Shown here piece after piece: positions 1 through 8,898 of a stretch of 64,000 nucleotides of DNA. Positions within the stretch are counted from its first letter, which is position 1; every line of letters starts with the position of its first letter. Source of the stretch: an uncultured Pseudodesulfovibrio sp. (GTDB lineage Bacteria; Desulfobacterota; Desulfovibrionia; Desulfovibrionales; Desulfovibrionaceae); contig NZ_OY782498.1 of NCBI RefSeq assembly GCF_963677845.1, positions 1,681,518 through 1,745,517 on the forward strand, in the 5' to 3' direction. Position numbers and translations under genes: made by a program. The notes under the pieces were generated by a model. The model was not told the origin of the DNA. It was given only the letters and a program-made list of their open reading frames with translations, and ran no database searches.

Positions 1-414
1 ATTGCCAATGGTGCGGAGACTATCAAACTCGGCGCACTCACACCCACTCGTGACTTCAACTATGTATCCGATACAGTCCGCGGTTTTGAAGCCGTAGCAG
101 CATCTGACGACTGTATAGGGGAAGTGGTCAACGTGGGGAGCGGATTTGAAGTATCAATAGGTGACACAGCACAAGCCATTGCCGATGTGATGGGAGCAAA
201 TATCGAAATAGTCTGCGATCAGGAACGAATTCGCCCTAAAAACAGCGAAGTTGAAAGATTATTTGCCGGAAATGAGAAGGTCAAAAAACTTTGTGATTGG
301 GAACCGAAATTCAACGGGTTGGATGGTTTCAAACGCGGCCTTGAATTAACAGCCAAATGGTTCGCTGACGGTGAAAATCTTAAACGCTATAAAGCAGACA
401 TATACAATATTTAG
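1..414 (+). CDS. legB: NAD-dependent 4,6-dehydratase LegB, C-terminal part (5' end outside window)
   Basis: Open from the first base in frame 1, about 137 residues, ending in TAG. The visible part contains the extended-SDR substrate-binding segment (TPTRDFNYVSDT, then NVGSG at about residues 43-47), typical of GDP-mannose/UDP-glucose 4,6-dehydratase relatives. The Rossmann domain and the YxxxK catalytic pair lie upstream of the window. The LegB assignment rests mainly on context, because legC, legI, legG, ptmE, ptmF, legF and ptmA follow. In the characterised Campylobacter pathway LegB makes the 4-keto-6-deoxy intermediate of GDP-GlcNAc. The legC start codon follows nine bases after the stop, so this is the head of one operon. 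It could also be a dehydratase for another 6-deoxysugar. Confidence 0.8.
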   Translation: MANGAETIKLGALTPTRDFNYVSDTVRGFEAVAASDDCIGEVVNVGSGFEVSIGDTAQAIADVMGANIEIVCDQERIRPKNSEVERLFAGNEKVKKLCDWEPKFNGLDGFKRGLELTAKWFADGENLKRYKADIYNI

Positions 415-423
415 GATAGCCTA

Positions 424-1551
424 ATGTTTGACGACGTACTCTCTTTCATCAGACAACTCTATCGGGAGCCCGAGGGATTCATCCCTCTCCATGCACCTAT
501 TTTTTTCGGACACGAAAAAGAATATCTATGCGACTGCATCGACTCCACTTTTGTTTCCAGTGTGGGAAAATATGTTGACCGATTCGAAGATATGGTCTGC
601 GACTTCACAGACGCGGCCCGAGCTATTGCCGTAGTTAATGGCACCTGCGGCCTCACCGCAGCCTTGGGTATGGTCAACGTACGTCCTGGCGATCTCGTCC
701 TGACTCAAGCATTAACCTTTGTAGCCTCAGCCAACGCCATCAGCCACACCGGAGCCAAGCCCGTTTTCCTCGACTCGGACAAAGATAGTCTGGGGATGAG
801 TCCTGACGCACTGAAAACATTTTTAAAAAGTCATAATCCTGCTAATGGGCATATCGCCGCATGTGTACCGGTTCATATTCTGGGCCACGCCTGTCGTATC
901 CGTGAAATCTGCGAAATTTGTGCAGAATACGACATTCCGGTGGTAGAAGATGCCGCCGAGGTCCTTGGGAGTCGTTACGAAGGACAGCATCTCGGCACTT
1001 TCGGTACTTTTGGGGTCCTCAGCTTTAACGGAAACAAAACCATTACCACTGGTGGTGGAGGTATGATCCTGACAAAAGATGCTGAGTTAGGTGCGCACGC
1101 CAAGCATATGACCACCACCGCCAAAATCCCACATAAATGGGAATTTCGCCACGACAACATTGGCTGGAACTATCGCATGCCAAACGTCAACGCTGCCTTA
1201 GGCTGTGCGCAAATGGAAAAACTTGACGCCATCCTCAGGGACAAACAGGTAATTGCTTCGGCTTACAAAACTTTCTTTGAGGGGAAAAAAGATATTACGT
1301 ACATTGATGCACCAGCCAATTGTACGGCTAATTATTGGTTAAACACCATCCGATTTGAATCACAAGAACAACGCGACCATTTCCTAACCGCAAGCAACGA
1401 TGCAAGTATCATGACTCGTCCCCTGTGGACCTTAATGGCCGACTTGCCCATGTATGCAAACAACCTCAACGACGGTTTGATTAACGCCAGATATCTGGCT
1501 GCCCGCACCGTCAACCTACCAAGTAGCCCCCGCAAGGAGGAATGTGTATGA
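424..1551 (+). CDS. legC: PLP-dependent sugar aminotransferase LegC
   Basis: A 375-residue DegT/DnrJ/EryC1 (fold type I) aminotransferase. The PLP Schiff-base lysine is K205 in SFNGNKTITTGGGG, and the cofactor-binding acid is in VEDAAE at about residue 176. LegC transfers an amino group to C4 of the GDP-4-keto-6-deoxy-GlcNAc made by LegB, giving the 4-amino sugar that later becomes N7 of legionaminic acid. The start is ATG 424, seven bases after AGGA, which overlaps the legB stop. The 3' end overlaps legI, whose Shine-Dalgarno sequence lies inside the last legC codons, so translation is coupled. The family is certain. The exact substrate is inferred from the neighbouring legionaminic acid genes. 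Confidence 0.88.
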   Translation: MFDDVLSFIRQLYREPEGFIPLHAPIFFGHEKEYLCDCIDSTFVSSVGKYVDRFEDMVCDFTDAARAIAVVNGTCGLTAALGMVNVRPGDLVLTQALTFVASANAISHTGAKPVFLDSDKDSLGMSPDALKTFLKSHNPANGHIAACVPVHILGHACRIREICEICAEYDIPVVEDAAEVLGSRYEGQHLGTFGTFGVLSFNGNKTITTGGGGMILTKDAELGAHAKHMTTTAKIPHKWEFRHDNIGWNYRMPNVNAALGCAQMEKLDAILRDKQVIASAYKTFFEGKKDITYIDAPANCTANYWLNTIRFESQEQRDHFLTASNDASIMTRPLWTLMADLPMYANNLNDGLINARYLAARTVNLPSSPRKEECV

Positions 1552-2564
1552 ACCGCAATTCGGTCTTTATAATCGCCGAAGCAGGGGTCAATCACAACGG
1601 AGATATGAGTCTCGCTCGCCAACTGATAGAGGTGGCAGCCAAAGCCGGAGCGGATGCGGTTAAATTTCAGACTTTCAAAGCCAAAGAAATCGTCACAGAT
1701 CTGGCCCAAAAGGCAAACTATCAAAAAGAGACTTCTGGAGCTGAAGAATCCCAGTTTGCCATGTTAAAGAAACTCGAACTGGATACAAAGGCGCACGAAG
1801 ACCTCATCGCTCATGCCCAAAAACACAATATAGAATTTCTCTCCACCCCCTTCGATGCAGACAGTCTGGACATGCTTCTTGAACTCGGTGTTAACACTAT
1901 TAAAATCCCATCTGGAGAAATAACAAATCTCCCCTATCTACGCCGAGTGGGCAACAAGGGAGTCCCCATGGTCATGTCTACAGGCATGACCACGTTGGAA
2001 GAAGTCAAAGCCGCTGTCACAGCCCTCATGGAAACAGGGGCATCAGCTAAAGACATAACTCTACTCCATTGCAACACCCAATACCCAACACCTCTTGAGG
2101 ATGCCAACCTCAAAGCCATGGACACACTGGCTCTCGCTTTTCCTGAATGTGCAGTTGGTTATTCAGACCACACTCCCGGCATATCCTGTCCAGTGGCGGC
2201 TACTGCTATGGGGGCTTCGCTCGTTGAAAAGCACTTTACTCTGGACAAAACCATGAAAGGCCCGGACCATGCAGCGTCTATTGACCCAGAAGAACTCACT
2301 GCCATGGTTTCCGGTATCAGAGATATTGAAAAGGCACTGGGTGATGGGACCAAACAGCCAAGCGTAAGCGAAAAAGAAAACATCAACATTGCTCGGCGTT
2401 TTCTCGTGGCGGCCGCCCCCATTATGGCAGGAGAACCGTTTACCGAAGCCAACGTGGTCGCCAAACGAACTGGGCAAGGTGGGATTTCCCCCATGCGATG
2501 GGATGAAATCATGCAAAAATCAGCATCCAGGAATTTCCATACCGGGGAGATTATCGAGCTATGA
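1548..2564 (+). CDS. legI: N,N'-diacetyllegionaminate synthase (NeuB family)
   Basis: A 338-residue NeuB-type nonulosonate synthase. It condenses phosphoenolpyruvate with the 2,4-diamino-2,4,6-trideoxy-mannose intermediate to make the nine-carbon sugar. Visible family features are the N-terminal IIAEAGVNHNGD segment, VKFQTFKA, HCNTQYPTP, GYSDHTPG and the VEKHFTLD stretch of the TIM barrel. A C-terminal SAF (antifreeze-like) domain starts near residue 275. I chose the second of two in-frame ATGs (1548, not 1542) because AAGGAGG at 1534-1540 is then seven bases away. The stop overlaps the legG start as ATGA. LegI rather than sialate synthase is inferred from the legB/legC/ptm context. Confidence 0.88.
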   Translation: MNRNSVFIIAEAGVNHNGDMSLARQLIEVAAKAGADAVKFQTFKAKEIVTDLAQKANYQKETSGAEESQFAMLKKLELDTKAHEDLIAHAQKHNIEFLSTPFDADSLDMLLELGVNTIKIPSGEITNLPYLRRVGNKGVPMVMSTGMTTLEEVKAAVTALMETGASAKDITLLHCNTQYPTPLEDANLKAMDTLALAFPECAVGYSDHTPGISCPVAATAMGASLVEKHFTLDKTMKGPDHAASIDPEELTAMVSGIRDIEKALGDGTKQPSVSEKENINIARRFLVAAAPIMAGEPFTEANVVAKRTGQGGISPMRWDEIMQKSASRNFHTGEIIEL

Positions 2565-3742
2565 AAATTTGCGTTTTCACAGGTACACGCGCTGAATACG
2601 GCCTATTACTCCCATTGCTTAATCGCATTGAGCAAGACCCTGATACCGAACTTCAACTTCTGGTCTCAGGGTCACATTTGTCTGACCGGCATGGGCATAC
2701 TGTCGACGCCATCCTTGCGGACGGTTTCACAATCCAGGCTACAGTACCGCTTCAACTCAATGACGACACTCGCCTCGGAATAGCCACAGCCATGGGAGAG
2801 GCACTCACTGGCTGCGCTCATGCTTTGGATAAAATTAAGCCAGATATTCTGATACTACTCGGTGATCGATATGAATGTTTTGCCTGCGCCACTGCTGCCT
2901 CAATCCTGGGATATCCTATTGCCCATATCCATGGCGGAGAAGTAACCGAAGGAGCCATGGATGATTACTATCGCCACTCCATTACAAAAATGTCTCATCT
3001 CCATTTCACCTCTTGCGAAGCATACAGAGATCGAGTCATTCAATTAGGAGAACATCCAGACACTGTCTTCAATGTGGGAGCTCTCGGGGTAGAAAATATC
3101 ATGACCATCCCCCTGATGGACAAAATTGAACTTGAGGCTGACCTCAATTTCTCCATTGGTGACAACTGTTTGCTCACGACCTATCATCCTGTAACTCAGG
3201 ATAAAGATGATAAAACCCAACTCAATGAATTTTTCTCTGCCATTGAGACACTGCTCTCGGATGATCCGACAATGACAGCAATCATCACCGGGGCCAATGC
3301 TGATCCCGGCGGTAACGCCATTGATGAACGGGCCGCTCTACTTGCAAATAAACATCCTCGACAAACTTGCGTTGTTCCGTCGCTTGGCCTTGTCCGATAT
3401 TTATCCGCAATGAAGTACTGTGGAGCTGTCATTGGCAATTCCTCTTCCGGCATTTTAGAAGCACCAAGTTTCAAAATCCCTTCTATTAATGTAGGCATAC
3501 GACAAAAAGGAAGAGAACAGGCCAAATCCGTATTCAACTCACCGTCTGTGTCTGAAATTCTTGTACGAAGAACCCGCCGAGCCTTGGAAGCTGGCCAAAC
3601 CCGAGTTGTCAAAGAAGTCATGAACCCGTATGAAAAAGAAGGAACCAGCTTGCACATTTTGAATGAGATCAAGCAAGCTACCTTCCATGTTGCCAAACCA
3701 TTTTACGACATCACGCACAGCCTGCTTGCAGGCGAGGAATAA
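2561..3742 (+). CDS. legG: Hydrolysing NDP-sugar 2-epimerase LegG (NeuC family)
   Basis: A 393-residue member of the hydrolysing UDP-GlcNAc 2-epimerase family. It removes the nucleotide and inverts C2 to give the free mannose-configured 2,4-diamino sugar used by LegI. Visible motifs are FTGTRAEYGLLLPLL at the start, LGDRYE near residue 103, HIHGGE near residue 128 and GNSSSG in the C-terminal nucleotide-binding half. In GDP-based pathways the leaving group is GDP. The ATG lies inside the legI stop (ATGA) and is preceded by GGGGAGA. The family is secure and the nucleotide specificity is inferred. Confidence 0.87.
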   Translation: MKICVFTGTRAEYGLLLPLLNRIEQDPDTELQLLVSGSHLSDRHGHTVDAILADGFTIQATVPLQLNDDTRLGIATAMGEALTGCAHALDKIKPDILILLGDRYECFACATAASILGYPIAHIHGGEVTEGAMDDYYRHSITKMSHLHFTSCEAYRDRVIQLGEHPDTVFNVGALGVENIMTIPLMDKIELEADLNFSIGDNCLLTTYHPVTQDKDDKTQLNEFFSAIETLLSDDPTMTAIITGANADPGGNAIDERAALLANKHPRQTCVVPSLGLVRYLSAMKYCGAVIGNSSSGILEAPSFKIPSINVGIRQKGREQAKSVFNSPSVSEILVRRTRRALEAGQTRVVKEVMNPYEKEGTSLHILNEIKQATFHVAKPFYDITHSLLAGEE

Positions 3743-3745
3743 CCT

Positions 3746-4810
3746 ATGACTCGTTGGAAAGAATCTGTCATACCACCATCAGCCACAATCCGTGACTCGG
3801 TGGAAGCACTCAATCGGTCAGCAACACAGATAGCTTTAGTCGTTGATAATTCGGGACACCTCAAAGGAGTCATCACTGACGGCGATGTCAGACGTGGTTT
3901 ATTAGCAGGAAAAACACTGGAGTCACCTGTTGCTGAAATCATGGAAACAAATTTTTTCTCGGCCAATGAACACGACGACCAGTCTGTTCTGCTGACAACT
4001 ATGCGAGAACAAGAATTCCGCCAGGTACCTTTACTTGATAACGAAAATCGTATTGTGGGTTTACGGACCCTTATGGACATGGTCACTCCTCCCAAAAAAG
4101 ACAATTGGGTCGTACTCATGGCGGGCGGCCTAGGCCAACGCTTGCGCCCCCTTACCGAGGATTGTCCCAAACCGCTTCTGACAGTGGGCGGCAAACCGTT
4201 ACTCAGTACAATTTTGGACCAATTCGTAGAATATGGCTTTGAGCGTTTTTATATTTCCGTCAACTACCGCGCCGAAATGGTCGAAGACTACTTTGGCGAC
4301 GGCTCAAGGCATGGCGTGGAAATTCGGTACCTTCGAGAAGACAAACAACTAGGAACAGCCGGAGCTGTTGGCCTTATCCCCCAACAAACTGACAAACCAA
4401 TATTTGTCATGAACGGAGACCTGCTTACCCGCGTAGATTTCCCAGGTATGCTTGCTTTTCATCAGGAACAAAAAGCCCGAGCAACAATGGCAGTCCGCAG
4501 GTTCGACATTCAAGTCCCATATGGTGTGGTCAATGTTGAAGACAACATAATCACACACCTTGAAGAAAAACCAACACATAAATTTTTTGTCAATGCGGGA
4601 ATCTACGTGTTGGATCCGGACATTGCCGCATCTATCCCTAAAAATGAATACCTGGATATGCCGACCCTGTTTAGTCAGCTCATGAACAAAGACGAAACGA
4701 CATCGGCTTTCCCCATCCATGAATACTGGATGGATATTGGCCGTAAACAAGATTTTGATCAGGCCAATTATGATTACGACATGCACTTTCGCGTAAAGGA
4801 AGAGTGCTAA
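3746..4810 (+). CDS. ptmE: CBS-domain nucleotidyltransferase PtmE (glucosamine-1-phosphate guanylyltransferase type)
   Basis: A 354-residue two-domain protein. Residues about 10-115 form a CBS-domain pair (LVVDNSGHLKGVITDGDVRRG, then QVPLLDNENRIVGLRTLMDM). Residues about 123-345 form a sugar-phosphate nucleotidyltransferase with MAGGLGQRLRPLT, CPKPLL and MNGDLLTR. The Campylobacter PtmE has the same architecture and supplies the GDP-aminosugar that commits carbon to legionaminic acid. The CBS pair probably senses a nucleotide. The gene starts three bases after the legG stop and ends one base before ptmF, so it lies within the operon. The guanylyl specificity is known from the family and cannot be read directly here. 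Confidence 0.82.
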   Translation: MTRWKESVIPPSATIRDSVEALNRSATQIALVVDNSGHLKGVITDGDVRRGLLAGKTLESPVAEIMETNFFSANEHDDQSVLLTTMREQEFRQVPLLDNENRIVGLRTLMDMVTPPKKDNWVVLMAGGLGQRLRPLTEDCPKPLLTVGGKPLLSTILDQFVEYGFERFYISVNYRAEMVEDYFGDGSRHGVEIRYLREDKQLGTAGAVGLIPQQTDKPIFVMNGDLLTRVDFPGMLAFHQEQKARATMAVRRFDIQVPYGVVNVEDNIITHLEEKPTHKFFVNAGIYVLDPDIAASIPKNEYLDMPTLFSQLMNKDETTSAFPIHEYWMDIGRKQDFDQANYDYDMHFRVKEEC

Positions 4811-4811
4811 C

Positions 4812-5720
4812 ATGAAAGCATTGATCATAGGGTATGGATCTATTGGAGCACGTCACGCACAAATTCTCGATTCATTGGGCTACTCTCTAGCGTGCGTAAC
4901 CAGCAATCCAAGTTGCCCTTACCCGATCTTCTCAACTATAGCCGAGGCCATACAAACAACTTCGCCTTCACTGGCTATCATTTCCAATGCCACAGTCGAA
5001 CATCTTCCAAGTCTGACTATGCTTATGGACACTGGCTTTACCGGACTTATCCTGGTTGAGAAACCCCTATTCGATGAACCATACGCACTCGTTCCTCCAC
5101 GCGACACCATTCGGGTGGCGTACAATCTTCGCTTTCACCCACTGGTCACACGCACACGAGAGTTGCTCACGGGTCAAACGATTCTCAACGCACAATTTCA
5201 CGTTGGCCAATACCTGCCCGACTGGCGGCCCGGCACAGATTACACGACCAGCTATTCAGCCAGCCGTGCGCAAGGCGGTGGGGTACTACGAGATCTGTCG
5301 CATGAACTCGATCTGTCCTGTTTTCTTCTGGGATGTTGGAAACGCGTCACAGCCATTGGTGGTCATTTCAGCGATCTCAGAATCGACTCCGATGATCAAT
5401 TTTCCATCCTCATGGAAACCGCTGGTTGCCCTGCCGTCACCATCCACATGGACTACCTGAGCAGGACCACACGTCGAGGATTCGTCATCACCACGCAAGA
5501 ATTCTGTCTCCAAGCTGACTTCATTACAGGAACGCTTACGATGGATACTACAACGGAAGAATTTTCCATTGACCGAAACACCACATATGAAAATCAACTC
5601 AGGGCCATGATGGTCGATAATCCGCACCTTTGTTCGTTTGAACAAGGTATGAACGTCGTCCAATTAATCCAAGCTGTTGAAAAAAGTGCACACGCTAATA
5701 CCTGGATAACGGCACCATGA
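4812..5720 (+). CDS. ptmF: Gfo/Idh/MocA-family oxidoreductase PtmF-like
   Basis: A 302-residue protein with an N-terminal Rossmann dinucleotide motif (IIGYGSIGARH, residues 5-15) and a following MocA-type alpha/beta domain (residues about 110-290, including GGGVLRDLSHELD). In Campylobacter the corresponding gene lies between ptmE and the CMP-legionaminate synthetase and is implicated, with ptmA, in supplying the aminosugar precursor. Its exact reaction is less certain than those of its neighbours. It starts one base after the ptmE stop and overlaps legF by four bases (ATGA). Family membership is seen in the sequence and the PtmF name rests on gene order. Confidence 0.75.
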   Translation: MKALIIGYGSIGARHAQILDSLGYSLACVTSNPSCPYPIFSTIAEAIQTTSPSLAIISNATVEHLPSLTMLMDTGFTGLILVEKPLFDEPYALVPPRDTIRVAYNLRFHPLVTRTRELLTGQTILNAQFHVGQYLPDWRPGTDYTTSYSASRAQGGGVLRDLSHELDLSCFLLGCWKRVTAIGGHFSDLRIDSDDQFSILMETAGCPAVTIHMDYLSRTTRRGFVITTQEFCLQADFITGTLTMDTTTEEFSIDRNTTYENQLRAMMVDNPHLCSFEQGMNVVQLIQAVEKSAHANTWITAP

Positions 5721-6397
5721 AACGATATGGATTCATTTTTGCCAGAGGCGGCTCCAAGGGCGTACCAGGAAAAAACATTCGCCCTCTTGGCGGCATCCCA
5801 CTCATTGGTCACGCTATCAAAGCAGGTCAAGACTCCGGTTTGCTAGACCGAATTATCGTGTCTACAGACGACGAGGCCATCGCTGACACCGCTCGGCAAC
5901 TCGGTGCGGAAGTTCCCTTCATGCGACCGACAGAACTGGCCCAGGATAGCAGCCCTGAATGGTTGGCATGGCGACACGCCATAAACGCCGTGGATGATTT
6001 CGACATATTCGTTTCTCTCCCTTGTACCGCCCCCATGCGTATCGGAGACGATGTACGTCGCTGTATCGAAACATTCGAAAGAGACAAGTGCGATATGGTC
6101 ATCACAGCACGTAAAGCTGAACGACATCCTTCTTTCAACATGATAACAGTGGACACTGCCGGATACGCAACCATTGCCATGCCCACAGGTACGGACTTCA
6201 TACGTCGCCAAGAGGCCCCCCCGGTTTTTGACATGACCACAGTTTGTTATGTTACCACCCCAAACTTCATTCTCAAACACGATGCCGTCTTTCAAGGCAA
6301 AGTTAAAATGGTAGAGATACCACCAGAGCGAGCCGTAGATATCGACACGGAACTCGACTTCGCCTTTGCTGAATTTCTTATGGAGCGAAACTCATGA
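5717..6397 (+). CDS. legF: CMP-legionaminate cytidylyltransferase (NeuA/PtmB type)
   Basis: A 226-residue CMP-sugar synthetase. It activates the finished nonulosonic acid with CTP. The signature P-loop-like motif ARGGSKGVPGKN is at residues 10-21, followed by STDDEAIADTAR and the LPCTAPMR segment. It overlaps ptmF and ptmA by four bases on each side, the mark of a tightly coupled operon. CMP-legionaminic acid is the donor for flagellin, O-antigen or capsule decoration. No flagellin or Maf-type glycosyltransferase is in this window, so the acceptor is unknown. It could equally accept a modified legionaminic acid. Confidence 0.88.
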   Translation: MKRYGFIFARGGSKGVPGKNIRPLGGIPLIGHAIKAGQDSGLLDRIIVSTDDEAIADTARQLGAEVPFMRPTELAQDSSPEWLAWRHAINAVDDFDIFVSLPCTAPMRIGDDVRRCIETFERDKCDMVITARKAERHPSFNMITVDTAGYATIAMPTGTDFIRRQEAPPVFDMTTVCYVTTPNFILKHDAVFQGKVKMVEIPPERAVDIDTELDFAFAEFLMERNS

Positions 6398-7197
6398 AAA
6401 GCATAAAACAACTTATGGACCTGACTGGTCGCACTGCCCTGATTACTGGCGGTGCCGGATATATTGGAACAGCCTTTTGCGAAGCATTGGCTGAAGCAGG
6501 CGCGAACATCGCAGTACTCGACATTGCCACTGATCGCGTACAGGAATCGGCGTCGAAACTGGCTGCCACTTACTCAGTCAAAACCTTAGGCCTAACAGTC
6601 AATCTTTCCGACGAGGCCGCGGTTGTTGCTGCCCCCAAAAAGGTCAAAGACGAACTGGGTTCACTCGACATCGTCGTCAACTGCGCCGCATTTGTTGGCA
6701 CTTCAGGCCTAACCGGTTGGGTCACGCCTTTTGAAGAACAAAGTGTAGCCACCTGGCGCGCTGCCTTGGAAACCAACCTGACGGCCTGCTTCGCCCTCAT
6801 TCAGGCTGCAACTCCATTCCTCCGTGAATCCGGCCATGGTTCAGTCATCAATATTGGTTCAACCTATGGCGTGGTTGGTCCGGACATGTCTCTCTACGAA
6901 GGCACGGCCATGGGCAACCCTGCAGCCTACGCCGCCTCCAAGGGAGGTCTGACTCAACTCACTCGCTGGCTCGCCACGACACTAGCCCCGGATATCCGCG
7001 TCAACTGTATCAGTCCCGGTGGAATTGCCCGAGGCCAGGATGAAAAATTCGTCAACCGATACAAGGAACGCACCCCTATGAAACGCATGGGCACTGAAGA
7101 AGACATGAAGGGTGCACTTCTGTACCTTGCTAGCGACTTATCGGCCTATGTTACAGGGCAAAATCTGCTTGTTGACGGCGGTTGGACTGCTTGGTAA
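6394..7197 (+). CDS. ptmA: Short-chain dehydrogenase PtmA-like
   Basis: A 267-residue classical SDR. The cofactor motif TGGAGYIG is at about residues 18-25, NCAA lies in the central sheet, and the catalytic YAASK is at about residues 177-181 with a serine upstream in NIGSTYG. The C-terminus ends DGGW, typical of FabG-like SDRs. Campylobacter ptmA, next to ptmB, is needed for legionaminic acid glycans and is thought to act with ptmF on precursor supply. It overlaps legF by four bases and is the last gene of the tight legB-ptmA run. An 87-base gap follows before the adenylating enzyme. Confidence 0.78.
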   Translation: MKSIKQLMDLTGRTALITGGAGYIGTAFCEALAEAGANIAVLDIATDRVQESASKLAATYSVKTLGLTVNLSDEAAVVAAPKKVKDELGSLDIVVNCAAFVGTSGLTGWVTPFEEQSVATWRAALETNLTACFALIQAATPFLRESGHGSVINIGSTYGVVGPDMSLYEGTAMGNPAAYAASKGGLTQLTRWLATTLAPDIRVNCISPGGIARGQDEKFVNRYKERTPMKRMGTEEDMKGALLYLASDLSAYVTGQNLLVDGGWTAW

Positions 7198-7284
7198 TTC
7201 CAATTCGTTGACGTTATCCGACTGATCGTAACTACAAAAAGTTCATACGAACTGCCCTATCATAACAAATTGAGATAATATAAG

Positions 7285-8898
7285 ATGACTCTGTCGCAGA
7301 ACACTTTACTCATCGACGGTTTTATAAAGAATTCTTCTTTGTATCCCGACAACAAAGCCCTGTACGTTGATGGTATCGAATATACATATCAGATGTTGGC
7401 TAACAGAATCGACAGCACATCAAAACGCATTACCCAGCTTGACAATCACTGCAAACTCATTGGTGTATATGCCTATCGTTCGATTCACATGTATACGGGA
7501 ATCCTTTCAGCTCTCCATAGTGGAAACGGATATGTTCCTCTCAATCCAATCTTTCCGCAAAGTCGTGTACTTGCTGCCATAGACAAATCCGGCATTAATA
7601 TCATCATCACTGATGCTGACCACCTCAACGAACTTTTAGATATGCTTGGTGATCAGGAACAGGAATTTACGATCATTGTTCTTGGAAACCTGCCCCATCT
7701 CGAAACGGTTGCACAGAATATTACCATTTCCTCTTTGGACGAATCAGAACTAGAAGCTTCGGCACACACCCACCTTGTCTCACCTGAAGTCAAACCAAGC
7801 GAAATCGCATATCTTCTCTTTACTTCCGGCAGCACCGGAACCCCCAAAGGTGTTGGGATAACTCACACAAATGCAGTCAGCATGGTGACAAATTCCATCC
7901 AAAAGTTTTCATTCACTTCTGTTGATTCATTTACACAACTTTTCGATTTCACCTTTGATCTTTCCGTCTTTGATATCTTCATTCCTCTGACGGTCGGGGG
8001 GGCCATTTTCTGCGTGCCTCAACCAGAAGTTATGCTTCCAATAAATTTTGTGAATAAACATAAAATATCAGTATGGTTCTCTGTTCCAGCAGTCGCTGTT
8101 TTTCTTTCAAAATTCAAACTCCTCAAACAAGAATCATTGCCTCATCTCCGTCTTTCCCTTTTTTGTGGAGAGACTCTCCTAGAAACAACTGCACAAAATT
8201 TTGCGGCAGCAGCACATAATTCAAAAATCTTCAATCTCTATGGGCCCACAGAAGCGACCGTCTATTTTACAGATTACGAATACAATCCTAAAACGCCGCT
8301 CCCCGCCGACTGTCAAGGTTGCGTCCCGATTGGAACCCCACTGCCTGGGCTTGACGTTGCCGTTGTCGATGAGACTTTGACACCCGTACCAACCGGAGAT
8401 ATCGGAGAACTTTGCTTGGGAGGCAACCAATTGGCGCCAGGCTATTGGAAAAATAAAACACTGAGCGATGAAAAATTCTGCAAATTGAACACCAATATCA
8501 GAAAAAGAGACAACAGGTGGTATCGTACCGGCGACTTGGTCCGCTTCGATAACAACTGTGACCTAATTTTCATTGGCCGCATCGATAATCAAATCCAAAT
8601 TGCAGGATATCGAGTGGAGCTTGGTGAAATCGAACATGTTCTTCGCACAGGCTCAAATGTTGAACATCTTGTTGTTGTTGGATTCCAAGAGGACCCTGAA
8701 GCTCCTATCGAACTCATTGTCTTCTACAGCGGTAGCCCCGAAATTGATTTCGAAGCAATTTCCAACAAGAATCTCCCGACTTACATGCGAGCAAAACGCT
8801 ATATCCAAGTCGAAACCATGCCCCTTAACTCAAACGGAAAAGTTGACAGGAAAGCTCTTGTCACCATGATGAAAAAAAATGAATGTAAAAGATCTTAA
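7285..8898 (+). CDS. Stand-alone amino-acid adenylation enzyme (NRPS A-domain / DltA-like)
   Basis: A 537-residue ANL-superfamily enzyme with the full set of NRPS A-domain motifs: A3 LLFTSGSTGTPKG near residue 178, A5 NLYGPTEATVYF near 317, A7 YRTGDLVRF near 413 and A10 NSNGKVDRKAL near 516 with the catalytic lysine. The A4 region reads FDLSVFDIF, and a later LFCGE segment sits near residue 291. Both resemble D-alanine ligase DltA, and the aspartate is the one that anchors the alpha-amino group in amino-acid A-domains. It therefore probably activates a small amino acid and loads the carrier domain encoded next, with which it overlaps by 20 bases. No condensation or thioesterase domain is present. 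Composition is more A+T-rich than the upstream leg genes. The substrate identity is inference. Confidence 0.82.
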   Translation: MTLSQNTLLIDGFIKNSSLYPDNKALYVDGIEYTYQMLANRIDSTSKRITQLDNHCKLIGVYAYRSIHMYTGILSALHSGNGYVPLNPIFPQSRVLAAIDKSGINIIITDADHLNELLDMLGDQEQEFTIIVLGNLPHLETVAQNITISSLDESELEASAHTHLVSPEVKPSEIAYLLFTSGSTGTPKGVGITHTNAVSMVTNSIQKFSFTSVDSFTQLFDFTFDLSVFDIFIPLTVGGAIFCVPQPEVMLPINFVNKHKISVWFSVPAVAVFLSKFKLLKQESLPHLRLSLFCGETLLETTAQNFAAAAHNSKIFNLYGPTEATVYFTDYEYNPKTPLPADCQGCVPIGTPLPGLDVAVVDETLTPVPTGDIGELCLGGNQLAPGYWKNKTLSDEKFCKLNTNIRKRDNRWYRTGDLVRFDNNCDLIFIGRIDNQIQIAGYRVELGEIEHVLRTGSNVEHLVVVGFQEDPEAPIELIVFYSGSPEIDFEAISNKNLPTYMRAKRYIQVETMPLNSNGKVDRKALVTMMKKNECKRS

